A stretch of DNA of 64,000 nucleotides from Streptomyces specialis (lineage in GTDB: Bacteria > Actinomycetota > Actinomycetes > Streptomycetales > Streptomycetaceae), in assembly GCF_001493375.1 (NCBI RefSeq), contig NZ_LN929897.1, positions 580,754-644,753 on the forward strand, written 5' to 3'. The notes beneath the pieces were generated by a model, which did not search any database, was not told where the DNA came from, and worked only from the letters and a program-made list of their open reading frames with translations. This document shows, in pieces, positions 53,781-62,947 of this stretch. Each line of letters opens with the position of its first letter. Position 1 is the first letter of the stretch. Made by a program: the position numbers and the translations under genes.

Positions 53781-55840
53781 CCCGGGCGACGCTGCACCGG
53801 CTGGCCGGTGTGTCCAGCGGCGCCGAGCTGGCCGCCGCGCTGCTGATGTCGGCCTCCTACCCGCTGATGCTCCTGGCCGCGCTGCTGCCGTCGGCCGGCG
53901 CGTTCGCCGCCGGCGCCGCGCTGTCGTACGCCGGCGACCACTTCCTGCACCGCAGGGGCAGCCACCTGCTGGTCCGGCTCGGCAAGGCCAGGGTCGGGCT
54001 CACGCTCCGGTTCGTGCTCCGGCAGCTTCTGCTCCTGCTGCTGATGGCCCGCGCGGACTGGGCGGGGGAGACGGTGTTCCACGCGGCGGTGCTGGGCGTG
54101 CTGGCGTTCTACGCCCTCCAGGCGCCGCACTCCGCGCTGGTCACGGTGGTGCGCAGGAAGCGCAGGCTGCCGATCGCCACCCGCAACATCGACCTGTCGA
54201 CGCTGCCGGTGCCCGACGGCGCGCCGCGCGCGCTGACGCACCGGGCCGTGGAGAAGGTCCTGCACACCGAGGTGCCGATGCTGGCCGGGCTGGTCGCGGT
54301 CGTCCTCACGGACACCCCCGCCTGGGGCTACGCCGGGACGGCGGTGACGCTCGCGCTCGTGGCGCTGTACGTGCTGGCGCTGCTGCCCTACCTCTCCGCC
54401 CGCCGCCTGCCGCCCCCGCCGGAGAAGACGCTGGAGTGGTTCGACGGCTGGCTGCGGGAGCACCGGCCGACCGTCGCGCTGTACTTCTCCGGTTCCAAGG
54501 ACGCCGTCTACCAGGTCAACATGTGGCTGGACACCATGGCCCGGCTGGACGCCAGACCGCTGGTCATCCTGCGCGAGCGCGCCGTCCACAGCCGGCTGGC
54601 CACCACCACCGTGCCCGTGGTGTGCGTGCCCAGCGCGGTGGACCTGATGAACATGGACCTGTCGACGCTGCGGGTCGGGCTCTACCCGGCGAACGTCGGC
54701 AAGAACCTGCACCTGCTGCGCGTCCCGACCATGAAGCACGTCTTCATCGGCCACGGCGACAGCGACAAGATCGCCAGCATCAACCCGTACGCCAAGGCGT
54801 ACGACGAGGTGTGGACCGCGGGCCGGGCCGGGCGTGACCGGTTCGCGCTGGCCGACGTCGGGGTGCGCGACGAGGACGTCGTCGAGGTCGGCCGCCCGCA
54901 ACTCGCGCCGATCCGGTCGGCGCGGGGCGTGCCCCCGGGGCGTATCCCGACCGTCCTGTACGCGCCCACCTGGGAGGGCTGGACCGACGACCCGGGCAAC
55001 ACGTCGCTGCTGCTGGCCGGCGAGAACATCGTCCGCCGCCTCCTCGCCTCCGAACGGCCCGTGCGGGTGCTGTACAAGCCGCACCCGTTCACCGGCACAC
55101 GCGACCGCGAGGCCGGCGCCGTCCACCAGCGGATCACGGCGATGATCGAACGGGCCGCCGCCGAACGGGCCGCCGACCCGCGCTGGGCCGCCGCGGCGGA
55201 ACAGACCGCCGCCGACCGGGCGCGCGCGGCGGCGACGCTGCGGGCCGCCGAGGAGTCCGGCGGCCTGTCCGGCGCCGAGGCGGCCGTCGCCTGGGACGAC
55301 GCCTCCGTCTCCCGGGACGCGGTGACGCCGCCGGAGACCGCCGCGGCCGAGGAACGCCGGCTGCGGGAGTGGAACGAGGCGTTCTGGCGGTCGCGGGGCT
55401 GGTGGGAGCACCGGGTCATCACCGGTCCCCATCCGGAGCTGTTCGACTGCTTCAACGAGGCGGACGCCCTGGTCTCCGACATATCCAGCGTCGTGTCGGA
55501 CTTCATCGCCAGCGGCAAGCCGTACGCCGTCACCGACTCGGCCGGGCTCGGCGCCGACGAGTTCCGCCGCCAGAACACCGCCGTGCGCGCCGCGGTGATC
55601 CTGGCCAACGACGCCGCCCGGCTGGACGACCTGCTCGACGCCGTGCACGCGCCGCCCGGCACCGACCCGCTGGCGGCCGACCGCGTCGCGCTCAAGCACT
55701 ACCTGCTCGGACCCGACGAGCCGACCTCGCTGGAGCGGTTCAACGCGGCGATCGCCGCCCTGTCGGCGCGGGCCGAGGCACGCAACCAGGCGCAGGGCGC
55801 GACGGGCGCCGCCGTGGTGACGACGACTCCGACCACCTGA
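53777..55840 (+). CDS. CDP-glycerol glycerophosphotransferase-like membrane protein, first copy
   Basis: A 687-residue protein with several N-terminal transmembrane segments (about residues 15-105 and 170-205) and a TagB/TagF-like glycerophosphotransferase domain after that. The GT-B-type signatures are GHGDSDKIASINPYAK near 323 and EADALVSDISSVVSDFIASG near 564. A low-complexity Ala/Glu insertion lies at about 455-515. Such enzymes add glycerol- or ribitol-phosphate to a growing wall polymer. The ATG overlaps the preceding stop, so it is coupled to the cytidylyltransferase. A paralogue on the other strand is at 60457-62667. Confidence 0.82.
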   Translation: MTRATLHRLAGVSSGAELAAALLMSASYPLMLLAALLPSAGAFAAGAALSYAGDHFLHRRGSHLLVRLGKARVGLTLRFVLRQLLLLLLMARADWAGETVFHAAVLGVLAFYALQAPHSALVTVVRRKRRLPIATRNIDLSTLPVPDGAPRALTHRAVEKVLHTEVPMLAGLVAVVLTDTPAWGYAGTAVTLALVALYVLALLPYLSARRLPPPPEKTLEWFDGWLREHRPTVALYFSGSKDAVYQVNMWLDTMARLDARPLVILRERAVHSRLATTTVPVVCVPSAVDLMNMDLSTLRVGLYPANVGKNLHLLRVPTMKHVFIGHGDSDKIASINPYAKAYDEVWTAGRAGRDRFALADVGVRDEDVVEVGRPQLAPIRSARGVPPGRIPTVLYAPTWEGWTDDPGNTSLLLAGENIVRRLLASERPVRVLYKPHPFTGTRDREAGAVHQRITAMIERAAAERAADPRWAAAAEQTAADRARAAATLRAAEESGGLSGAEAAVAWDDASVSRDAVTPPETAAAEERRLREWNEAFWRSRGWWEHRVITGPHPELFDCFNEADALVSDISSVVSDFIASGKPYAVTDSAGLGADEFRRQNTAVRAAVILANDAARLDDLLDAVHAPPGTDPLAADRVALKHYLLGPDEPTSLERFNAAIAALSARAEARNQAQGATGAAVVTTTPTT

Positions 55841-55877
55841 CAGCACCGGCAGCGGGAAGAGAAGAGAAGGCACGTCT

Positions 55878-58643
55878 GTGGTGGCCAAGCCAGAAGACAT
55901 GATCCCCGAGGACCTCCGGCGCGGCATGCGCTTCCTGCCGGAGGCGTCCGAAGAAGAACGCCGCGACTTCCTCGGCCGGGCCGCGGACTTCCTGGCGTCG
56001 CCCGGCGCGGTCAAGCCCGACAAGCTGCCGCCGCTGGCGCGCGTCAAGTGGCACCTGGCGCGTGAGGGGCGGCTGGAGGACCTGCTGACGGTCCTGCGGT
56101 TCGAGCGGGAGAACCCGTCGGCGTTCCCGGTACGCGGGCGGCTGCGCCCGTACCTCGCGATCCCCGGCGTGAGCGCCCGCGCGCTGCCGTCGTCCGTCGT
56201 CCGTCTGTGCCCGCGCGAGATGCCGGCGCGGGCCAGGGCCACGGAGGTGCTGTGGCGGGACGGCAAGCTGATCGTGCGCGGTTACGCGTACGTCCAGAAC
56301 ATCCCCGGCGCCGCCGCCGGCCCGATGCCGAGGCTGGCGTGGCTGCGCCGGCCGGGCGGCGGGCGGGTGCCCGTGCGGTTCCGCGCCGAGGAGGCGTCGC
56401 GGGCCACGCGGGACTCCAAGCAGGCGCTGCACAACTACGACGACGCCGGGTTCGAGATCGTCATCGACCCCGAGCGGCTGAGGACCCGGGGCCACTGGAA
56501 GGCCGGCACCTGGGGCCTGACGCTGGCGCTGCCCCGGCCCGGCGGCTACGTCCCCGGCAAGGTGACGCGCGGCGACATCGGGTCGGCCGGCCACTCCCAG
56601 GCCCACGACCTCGGCGGCGGCGCGCGGCTGGTGGCCGGGTTCGCGGACGACAAGTTCCAGGTCACCGTCGACCTCCCCGAGGCGGAGGTGGCCGACCAGG
56701 CGTTCACCGGGGACGTGCTCCGGCTCGGCCTGCGGTCACCGGCCGGCGGCAAGGAGCCGACGGGGCTGCGTGTCGTCCGCAAGGGCGAGAAGACCGGGAC
56801 GGTGTACGCGGTGCGCCGCGACGAGGCGGCCGGTGACGGCACGTGGGCCCGCTGGACGGTGGACGTGCCGCAGGCCGACCTGTCCGTGGCCGGCTCCGAG
56901 CGGGACAAGACCCTCGACTTCATCGCCACCATCGAGTTCACGGACGGCTCCTCGCGGCGGGCCACCGTGATCGACGGCTTCGCGCCCGGCCGCCACCCGC
57001 GCCCCCACGGCCGGGAGATCGCCGTCACCACCGACGGGCCCGGCCTGCTGAAGCTCCACGACCGGGCCCGGCAGGCCGTCGTGGACACGCTGCGGTGGAC
57101 CGGCAAGGGCGAGCTGCTGATCGAGGGCTCCTACACCGGGCCCGGCGACCGGATGCGTTTCGTGCTGCGGCACGGCGAGCGGTTCGAGGAGCATCTGCTG
57201 CCGCTGACGTGGAACGACGGGCGGTTCAGCGTCACCGTCGCGCCGCACCGGATGACGACGTACGACGCGGTGCTGTCGCTGCGCGCCGGCCGCTGGTACT
57301 TCTCGCTGCGCGACCGCGACGCCTGGGGCAACGCGGCGGACGTGCCGGTGAAGCTGCGGGCCGACCTGATCGGGACGCTGCCGCTGCGCAAACGCGTCGC
57401 CGGCCGCACGTACACCGTCAACCGCCGCTTCTTCGACCGGATCTTCCTCGGCTCGGGCCCGGTGCTGTCGGGCGAGGAGCGCGGCGCGTACCGGCAGCGG
57501 GAGCTGCGGCAGGTCCACTTCCCGCGCTTCCAGCGGGAGCCGCTGCGCGACGCGGTCTTCTACAACAGCTTCGGCGGCAAGCAGTTCTCCGACTCGCCAC
57601 GCGCCATCCACGAGGAGCTGGTCCGGCGCGGCGTCGAGGTGGAGCACCTGTGGTCGGTAGCGGACGCGCAGGTCAGCCTCCCGCCGGGCGTCCGGCCGCT
57701 GGAGTGGCACAGCCGCGAGTGGTACGAGGCGCTGGCGCGCAGCCGGTACGTCGTGACCAACGTCGGCCTCGGCGAGTGGTACGAGCGCCGCGACGGCCAG
57801 TGCGTGGTGCAGACCTGGCACGGCACGCCGCTGAAGAAGATCGGCGCGGACCTGCTGGGCACGCCCAAGGCGAACCCGGCCTACATCGACAGCCTGCCGC
57901 ACCGCTTCCGGCAGTTCGATTTCGTGGTGTCGCCCAACGCCTTCACGACGCCGATCATGCGGAACGCGTTCCGCTGCGAGGGCGAGATCCTGGAGTCCGG
58001 CTACCCGCGCAACGACATCTTCCACCGGGAGGACCGGGACAAGACCGCCCAGCGGGTGCGGGCGACGCTGGGTATCCCGGAGGGGCGCAAGGTCGTGCTG
58101 TACGCGCCGACCTGGCGGGACGACCAGCGGCACACCGCGTCCAAGTTCAAGCTCGACCTCCAGGTGGACCTGACGGCGGCGCGGGAGGCGCTGAGCGAGG
58201 ACCACGTCTTCCTGTTCCGCAAGCACCCGAAGATCCTGGACGCCGTCCCTGGCGCCGGGCAGGGCTTCGTGTACGACGTGTCCGCGTATCCGGACATCGC
58301 GGAGCTGTACCTCATCGCGGACGTGCTGATCACGGACTACTCGTCCGTGCTGTTCGACTACGCGCACTCCGGGCGCCCGATGCTCTTCTTCACCTACGAC
58401 CTGGAGCACTACCGGGACACGCTGCGGGGCTTCTACTTCGACTTCACCGAGAAGGCCCCGGGGCCGCTGATCAAGACGTCGGCGGAGCTGATCGACGCGA
58501 TCCGGGACATCGACCGGGTCCGGACGGAGTACGCCGGCAAGTACGCCGCGTTCGTGCGGGACTTCTGCGAGCCGTCGGACGGCCTGGCCACGGCCAGGGT
58601 CGTGGACCGGATGCTGGAGATCGTCCCGCCGCCCGGCGCGTAG
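55878..58643 (+). CDS. CDP-glycerol glycerophosphotransferase (TagF/TarL-like)
   Basis: A 921-residue polymerase-type phosphotransferase. The C-terminal half has all the family hallmarks: VVQTWHGTPLKKIGADL near 650, LFRKHPKILDAV near 780, and ADVLITDYSSVLFDYAHSGRP near 815. Residues 80-500 are beta-rich domains (repeated GYAYVQNIPG- and VTVAPHRMTTYD-like segments). The many Streptomyces homologues with an N-terminal GT2 domain are longer; this one lacks that domain. It has no membrane helix, so it probably attaches peripherally. The GTG at 55878 has GAAGG about 8 nt upstream. Third gene of the putative polymer operon. Confidence 0.88.
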   Translation: MVAKPEDMIPEDLRRGMRFLPEASEEERRDFLGRAADFLASPGAVKPDKLPPLARVKWHLAREGRLEDLLTVLRFERENPSAFPVRGRLRPYLAIPGVSARALPSSVVRLCPREMPARARATEVLWRDGKLIVRGYAYVQNIPGAAAGPMPRLAWLRRPGGGRVPVRFRAEEASRATRDSKQALHNYDDAGFEIVIDPERLRTRGHWKAGTWGLTLALPRPGGYVPGKVTRGDIGSAGHSQAHDLGGGARLVAGFADDKFQVTVDLPEAEVADQAFTGDVLRLGLRSPAGGKEPTGLRVVRKGEKTGTVYAVRRDEAAGDGTWARWTVDVPQADLSVAGSERDKTLDFIATIEFTDGSSRRATVIDGFAPGRHPRPHGREIAVTTDGPGLLKLHDRARQAVVDTLRWTGKGELLIEGSYTGPGDRMRFVLRHGERFEEHLLPLTWNDGRFSVTVAPHRMTTYDAVLSLRAGRWYFSLRDRDAWGNAADVPVKLRADLIGTLPLRKRVAGRTYTVNRRFFDRIFLGSGPVLSGEERGAYRQRELRQVHFPRFQREPLRDAVFYNSFGGKQFSDSPRAIHEELVRRGVEVEHLWSVADAQVSLPPGVRPLEWHSREWYEALARSRYVVTNVGLGEWYERRDGQCVVQTWHGTPLKKIGADLLGTPKANPAYIDSLPHRFRQFDFVVSPNAFTTPIMRNAFRCEGEILESGYPRNDIFHREDRDKTAQRVRATLGIPEGRKVVLYAPTWRDDQRHTASKFKLDLQVDLTAAREALSEDHVFLFRKHPKILDAVPGAGQGFVYDVSAYPDIAELYLIADVLITDYSSVLFDYAHSGRPMLFFTYDLEHYRDTLRGFYFDFTEKAPGPLIKTSAELIDAIRDIDRVRTEYAGKYAAFVRDFCEPSDGLATARVVDRMLEIVPPPGA

Positions 58644-58675
58644 CCCCGGCGCCCGAGCCCCCTTCCGGCCGGGGC
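58643..58675. terminator. Terminator between convergent genes
   Basis: GCCCCGGC and GCCGGGGC form a perfect 8-bp stem in the 34 bp between the polymerase stop and the acyltransferase stop. Confidence 0.6.
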
Positions 58676-58677
58676 GC

Positions 58678-59775
58678 TCAGGTGCCGGTGGCCGGGGGGC
58701 GGCGGAACAGCCAGGTCAGCTCCGGCTCGACCACGGGCCGGAACACCCGCCGCACCACCGGCGCGCACAGCAGGGTGATGCCGACCGCCGCGACCGCGCT
58801 CGTGATGAGGAACGCGGCCGGCTGCTCGTGCATCACGTCCGGGTCGTACCAGCCCCACGCGCGCGAGCCGCGGACGAGGAAGCCGTGCAGCAGGTAGCCG
58901 TACAGGGTGCCCGCGCCCAGCGCCGTGCACCACAGGCGCCGGCCGGGCACCACGGCGAAGAAGCAGGCCGTCAGCAGCAGCGCGCAGCCGAAGAGGCCCA
59001 CCGTCATCGCGACACCGGTCCACCACGGCTCGCCCAGCTCCTGGGCACTGCTCTTGCGGAAGAGCCACGCGTGGTCCATGCGCGGGACCGCCCAGTACGC
59101 CACGAGCACCGCCGAGGCGAAGACGGGGACGGCCGCCAGCCGCACCGCGCGGCGGCGCACGGCCCGGAAATGCCCGGCCTCCAGCGTCAGGCCCAGGACG
59201 AAGAACGGCAGGAACTGCAGGACGCGCTGGAGCTGGAGGTCGCCGCCGAGGGACGGCGAGACGGAGCCGACCACGGCGACGGCCAGGGCGACCGGCACGG
59301 GCCACCGCAGCGCCTTCCACAGCGGCACGGTGAGCCGCCAGATGAACAGCGCCATCAGGAACCACAGCAGCCAGCGCGGCTCCAGCAGCGGGATGTACGT
59401 GTCCCCGTCGTCCTCCAGCCGGTCCAGGAACAGCGTGTAGGCGACCTGGAACAGCAGGTACGGCACGACGATGCCGGTGACCAGCCGCCGGACCCGGTCG
59501 GCGCGGCCGTCGAAGCCGCGCGAGAAGTACCCGGCGATGACGATGAACGCGGGCATGTGGAACGCGTACACGGCCATGTAGAGCGCCATGACGCTCCGCG
59601 AGCCCTCGCGCAGCGGCTCCCAGGCGTGGCCCAGGGCGACGAGCACGATGGCGGCGTACTTGGCGTTGTCGAAGAACGGGTCGCGTTCCCCGGAGGCGTG
59701 GGCCCCCGGCGCGGTCGCGCTCTGGCGGGGCAGGGCGACGGCCGGGGACTCCGCGAGCTGCCTGGAGTCGGTCAC
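58678..59775 (-). CDS. Acyltransferase 3 family membrane protein, second copy
   Basis: A 365-residue paralogue of the acyltransferase at 22253, with the same order of about ten transmembrane helices and near-identical signatures: DPFFDNAKYAAIVLVALGHAW at the start, FHMPAFIVIAGYFSRGF near 83, and GYLLHGFLVRGSRAWGWYD near the end. Being inside the wall-polymer locus, it is a good candidate to O-acylate that polymer, by analogy to the acyl modifications of teichoic acids; this is inference. The GTG at 59775 follows AAGGTG. It is divergent from the hydrolase gene. Confidence 0.87.
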   Translation of the reverse strand: MTDSRQLAESPAVALPRQSATAPGAHASGERDPFFDNAKYAAIVLVALGHAWEPLREGSRSVMALYMAVYAFHMPAFIVIAGYFSRGFDGRADRVRRLVTGIVVPYLLFQVAYTLFLDRLEDDGDTYIPLLEPRWLLWFLMALFIWRLTVPLWKALRWPVPVALAVAVVGSVSPSLGGDLQLQRVLQFLPFFVLGLTLEAGHFRAVRRRAVRLAAVPVFASAVLVAYWAVPRMDHAWLFRKSSAQELGEPWWTGVAMTVGLFGCALLLTACFFAVVPGRRLWCTALGAGTLYGYLLHGFLVRGSRAWGWYDPDVMHEQPAAFLITSAVAAVGITLLCAPVVRRVFRPVVEPELTWLFRRPPATGT

Positions 59776-59837
59776 CCCGGCACCTTAACGGGAGATGGCG
59801 CCCGGGTGACGTCCTCGGGACGGCGGGGGTCCGGGGG

Positions 59838-59843
59838 CAGACT
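59838..59843 (+). promoter_or_regulatory. Probable -10 element (CAGACT) of the hydrolase gene
   Basis: CAGACT lies 7 nt before the ATG at 59851, the same layout as rpiB, valS and folC, without a visible ribosome binding site. Confidence 0.4.
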
Positions 59844-59850
59844 GGGGCGC

Positions 59851-60480
59851 ATGATCCGCACTGTGCAGACTCCCGTGGGGGACGCCCGTATCACCTGGCA
59901 CGCCGCGGCCCGGGCCCGCGCGGTGCTGGCCCTGGGCCACGGCGCCGGCGGCGGCGTCGAGGCGCCCGACCTGCGGACCCTGGCCGCCGCGCTGCCGGCG
60001 CGGGGCGTGACCGTCGCCCTCGTCGAGCAGCCGTGGCGCGTGGCGGGCAGGAAGCTGGCGCCCGCGCCGCGCACCCTGGACGCGGCGTGGACCGCGCTCT
60101 GGCCCGAGCTGGAGAAGGCGGGACCGCCGGTGGTGGCCGGCGGGCGCAGCGCGGGCGCCCGGGTCGCCTGCCGTACGGCGGGGGAGACCGGTGCCCGCGC
60201 GGTGCTGGCGCTGTCGTTCCCGCTGCATCCCCCCGGCAGGCCGGAGAAGTCGCGGGCGGACGAACTGCTGGGGGCCGGGGTGCCGGTGCTGGTGGTGCAG
60301 GGCGGGCGGGACCCGTTCGGGCGGCCCGCCGAGTTCCCGTCCGGCACGGAACTGCTGGAGGTGCCGGACGCCGACCACGGCTTCGCCGTCCCGAAGGCGG
60401 CGGGCGTCTCGCGGGACGAGGCGCTCGCCGCCGTCGTGGGGCCGGTCGGGGACTGGCTACTGCGGCACGCCCCGGCCTGA
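59851..60480 (+). CDS. Alpha/beta hydrolase, dienelactone hydrolase / TEX30-like
   Basis: A 209-residue alpha/beta hydrolase of the KANL3/TEX30 type. The oxyanion and nucleophile region is ALGHGAGGG near residue 30, with the nucleophile Ser in AGGRSAGARVA near 96. Asp is in VQGGRDPFG near 150 and His in DADHGFAVP near 173. The substrate is unknown. The ATG at 59851 has no ribosome binding site but a CAGACT -10 seven bases upstream. The last 24 bases overlap the 3' end of the convergent gene, so the two genes share their terminator region. Confidence 0.85.
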   Translation: MIRTVQTPVGDARITWHAAARARAVLALGHGAGGGVEAPDLRTLAAALPARGVTVALVEQPWRVAGRKLAPAPRTLDAAWTALWPELEKAGPPVVAGGRSAGARVACRTAGETGARAVLALSFPLHPPGRPEKSRADELLGAGVPVLVVQGGRDPFGRPAEFPSGTELLEVPDADHGFAVPKAAGVSRDEALAAVVGPVGDWLLRHAPA

Positions 60481-62667
60481 CGGCCCGGTCACGGGCAGCT
60501 CCGGCGGCGCGGCGGCCGTGTCGACGCGGGCCTGGCGTTCCCGGCGCGCGTCGGCGGCGGCGCACAGGGCGCGGACCGCGTCCTGGAACCGGACGATCGA
60601 GGGCGGGTCCGCGGGCCCGAGCAGGTACTCCTTCAGCGCGGCGCGTTCCGCCGCGAGCGAGTCGCGGGCCGGGTCGAGGACCGCGTCGAGCAGCTCGCGG
60701 ATCCCCGTGGCGTCGGGGGGCAGCACGGTGGCGGCCCGTACCGTCGGGTTGGCGGCGCGGAACTCGTCCTCGGACAGGCCGCTGGTGTTGACCACGGCGT
60801 ACGGCTTGGCGCTGGCCAGGAAGTCCGCGACGACGCTGGAGACGTCGGAGATCAGCACGGCGGCCTGGTTGAAGCAGGAGTACAGGTCGGGCCGCGTCCC
60901 GGTGAGCACCAGATGGGCGCGGGGCGGCTGGGCGGCCCAGAACGCCTCGCGCCACGCCTCGGTGGCCGCCGCCACCGCCTCGGCCCGGCCCAGTTCGGGT
61001 GCCGTCTGCCGCGTCATGCGTTCCACCTCGTCGGCCCCCGGGCGGAAGGCGCGGGCGGTCAGCGCGTCCAGCTCCTCGGTGCGGCGCGCCAGCTCGGCCA
61101 GGAGCCGGGCCTGTTCGGCGGGGCTCCGGCCGTCGGCCGGCACGGTGACGCCGAGCGCCCCCGGCCCGGGGACGGCGGTGTCCGCTTCTCTCACCTCTCG
61201 CGCCTCCCGCACCTCGCCCGCGGCGGGCGCGGCGAGCGCGCCGCGCTCGGCGGCGCCCCTGGCCGGCAGCCGCCGGACCGGGCCGCGGGGCGCGGCGGCG
61301 GCGTTGGCCTCCTCGACCAGCGCGCGGATGCGGGCGTCGGCCTCGCCCGCCTTCGGGTTGACCGAGCCGGTCATCGGGTGCGGTTTGTACAGCAGCCGGA
61401 CCCGGGGGTCGGCCAGCAGGGCACGGACGATGTTCTCCCCGGCCAGCAGCACGGAGGTGTTGCCCGGGTCGTTGGTCCAGCCCTCCCACGTCGGCGCGTA
61501 CAGCACGGTGACCGGTCCGGCCGGGTCCGGCGGGCCGTCGGCGGGCCGGATCGGGGTGAGCTGCGGGCGGCCGCCCCCCACCACGTCACGGTCGTCGACG
61601 CCGACGTCCGCGAGGGCGTACCGCCGCCGGGCGGCCGGGCCGGCGACCCAGACCTCGTCGTAGACCTTGGCGTACGGGTTGCAGCTCGACAGCTTGTCGC
61701 TCTCCCCGTGGTTGGTGAAGGCGTGCTTGATGGTGGGGATGCGCAGCACCTGGGACGTCTTGGGCGCGTTGGCCGGGTGCAGCAGCATCTTCAGCGAGGA
61801 GTGCTCCAGCAGCATCAGGTGCGCGACCTTCGGCAGGCACGCGATCGGCACGTCGGTCGCGGCGATCTGCTGCACCATGCCGCGTTCGCGCAGCACGACC
61901 AGCGGGCGGGCGTCGAGCGCGGCGAGGGTGCTCAGCCACATGTTCGCCTGGTAGGCGGTGCCGGAGCCGCCGGAGAAGTACAGGCCGACGTCGGGGCGGT
62001 AGTCGGCGAGCCAGCGTGCGAACCACTCCAGCGTCCGTTCGTCGTCCGGCGGGCGCTTGCCCGGCAGGAGCCATGTCGCCAGGTACGCCGTGCCGCCCGC
62101 GAACAGGGCGAAGGAGACCGCGACGCCGAGCAGGCCCCAGGCGGTGCGGTCGGTGAGGGCCGTCGCCAGCATCCCGGTGGTGGCGGGCACGGCGAACAAC
62201 GGCATCCGGCGGCCGGGGCGCATCAGCGGCCGGGGCGGGGCGGGGGTCAGGCGCAGACCGGAGGTGTCGATGTTGCGGGTCACGATCGGCAGCGTCCGCG
62301 AGCGGCGGACCAGCACGCCCAGCGCGCGGCAGAGGAAGTGCGCGGCGTAGCAGGCGGGGAGACCGCCGACGAGGGCCAGGCGGGCGCCGGTGGCGAGCCC
62401 GGAGAGGTGGGCGAGGCCCACGACGATCAGCAGGTCCCGCAGCAGTTGTCTGACGGCCTCGTCGCAGTGCAGTTTCGCGAGCAGGGCGAGGATGCCGGGC
62501 TGCCAGCGGCGCAACGACAGGTCCAGCCCGACGCCGGCCGCGGTGGCGGCGCACAGCAGCGGGGCGTTCGGCAGGAACGCGCCGAGGAACTGGAGGACGA
62601 AGGCGCACAGCAGGGAGGCGAGCGCGATCCATTGCGCGCCACGACGTGGCGACGGTCCCGCAGGCAC
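60457..62667 (-). CDS. CDP-glycerol glycerophosphotransferase-like membrane protein, second copy
   Basis: A 736-residue paralogue of the protein at 53777. Several transmembrane segments lie in the first 200 residues (for example WIALASLLCAFVLQFLGAFL). The signatures are TNHGESDKLSSCNPYAKVYD near 335 and QAAVLISDVSSVVADFLASA near 605. A longer Arg/Ala/Glu-rich insertion lies at about 455-550. It runs opposite to the first copy. The GTG at 62667 is chosen because CGGAG lies 8 nt upstream; the reading frame is open further, but the upstream Ser/Pro stretch is probably not translated. It overlaps the hydrolase gene by 24 bp at its 3' end. Confidence 0.82.
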   Translation of the reverse strand: MPAGPSPRRGAQWIALASLLCAFVLQFLGAFLPNAPLLCAATAAGVGLDLSLRRWQPGILALLAKLHCDEAVRQLLRDLLIVVGLAHLSGLATGARLALVGGLPACYAAHFLCRALGVLVRRSRTLPIVTRNIDTSGLRLTPAPPRPLMRPGRRMPLFAVPATTGMLATALTDRTAWGLLGVAVSFALFAGGTAYLATWLLPGKRPPDDERTLEWFARWLADYRPDVGLYFSGGSGTAYQANMWLSTLAALDARPLVVLRERGMVQQIAATDVPIACLPKVAHLMLLEHSSLKMLLHPANAPKTSQVLRIPTIKHAFTNHGESDKLSSCNPYAKVYDEVWVAGPAARRRYALADVGVDDRDVVGGGRPQLTPIRPADGPPDPAGPVTVLYAPTWEGWTNDPGNTSVLLAGENIVRALLADPRVRLLYKPHPMTGSVNPKAGEADARIRALVEEANAAAAPRGPVRRLPARGAAERGALAAPAAGEVREAREVREADTAVPGPGALGVTVPADGRSPAEQARLLAELARRTEELDALTARAFRPGADEVERMTRQTAPELGRAEAVAAATEAWREAFWAAQPPRAHLVLTGTRPDLYSCFNQAAVLISDVSSVVADFLASAKPYAVVNTSGLSEDEFRAANPTVRAATVLPPDATGIRELLDAVLDPARDSLAAERAALKEYLLGPADPPSIVRFQDAVRALCAAADARRERQARVDTAAAPPELPVTGPSGRGVPQ

Positions 62668-62947
62668 AGTGAGGCTCCGGAAAGGGGGGAAGTGGGGGAA
62701 TGTGAACGATGAGGAAGGAGAGAGGGATGTGTCACCCGATGTGCGGATATGTGCTGGCCCGGTCCCGAGCGTAGGCCGGGCGCCCCCGCCCGGCAATCGC
62801 CGTGGGACGGGGGTGAGAGGGGTGACGAGGTGCGCTTATATGAGCGAGCGGCTTATCGGCGCGGTGGCATAGATTACGGACGGCAGTCCGGTTCGCCCGG
62901 GAACGAACGCCCGCCCCCGCGCTATCTCGACGCCGGCGCGGCGATCG

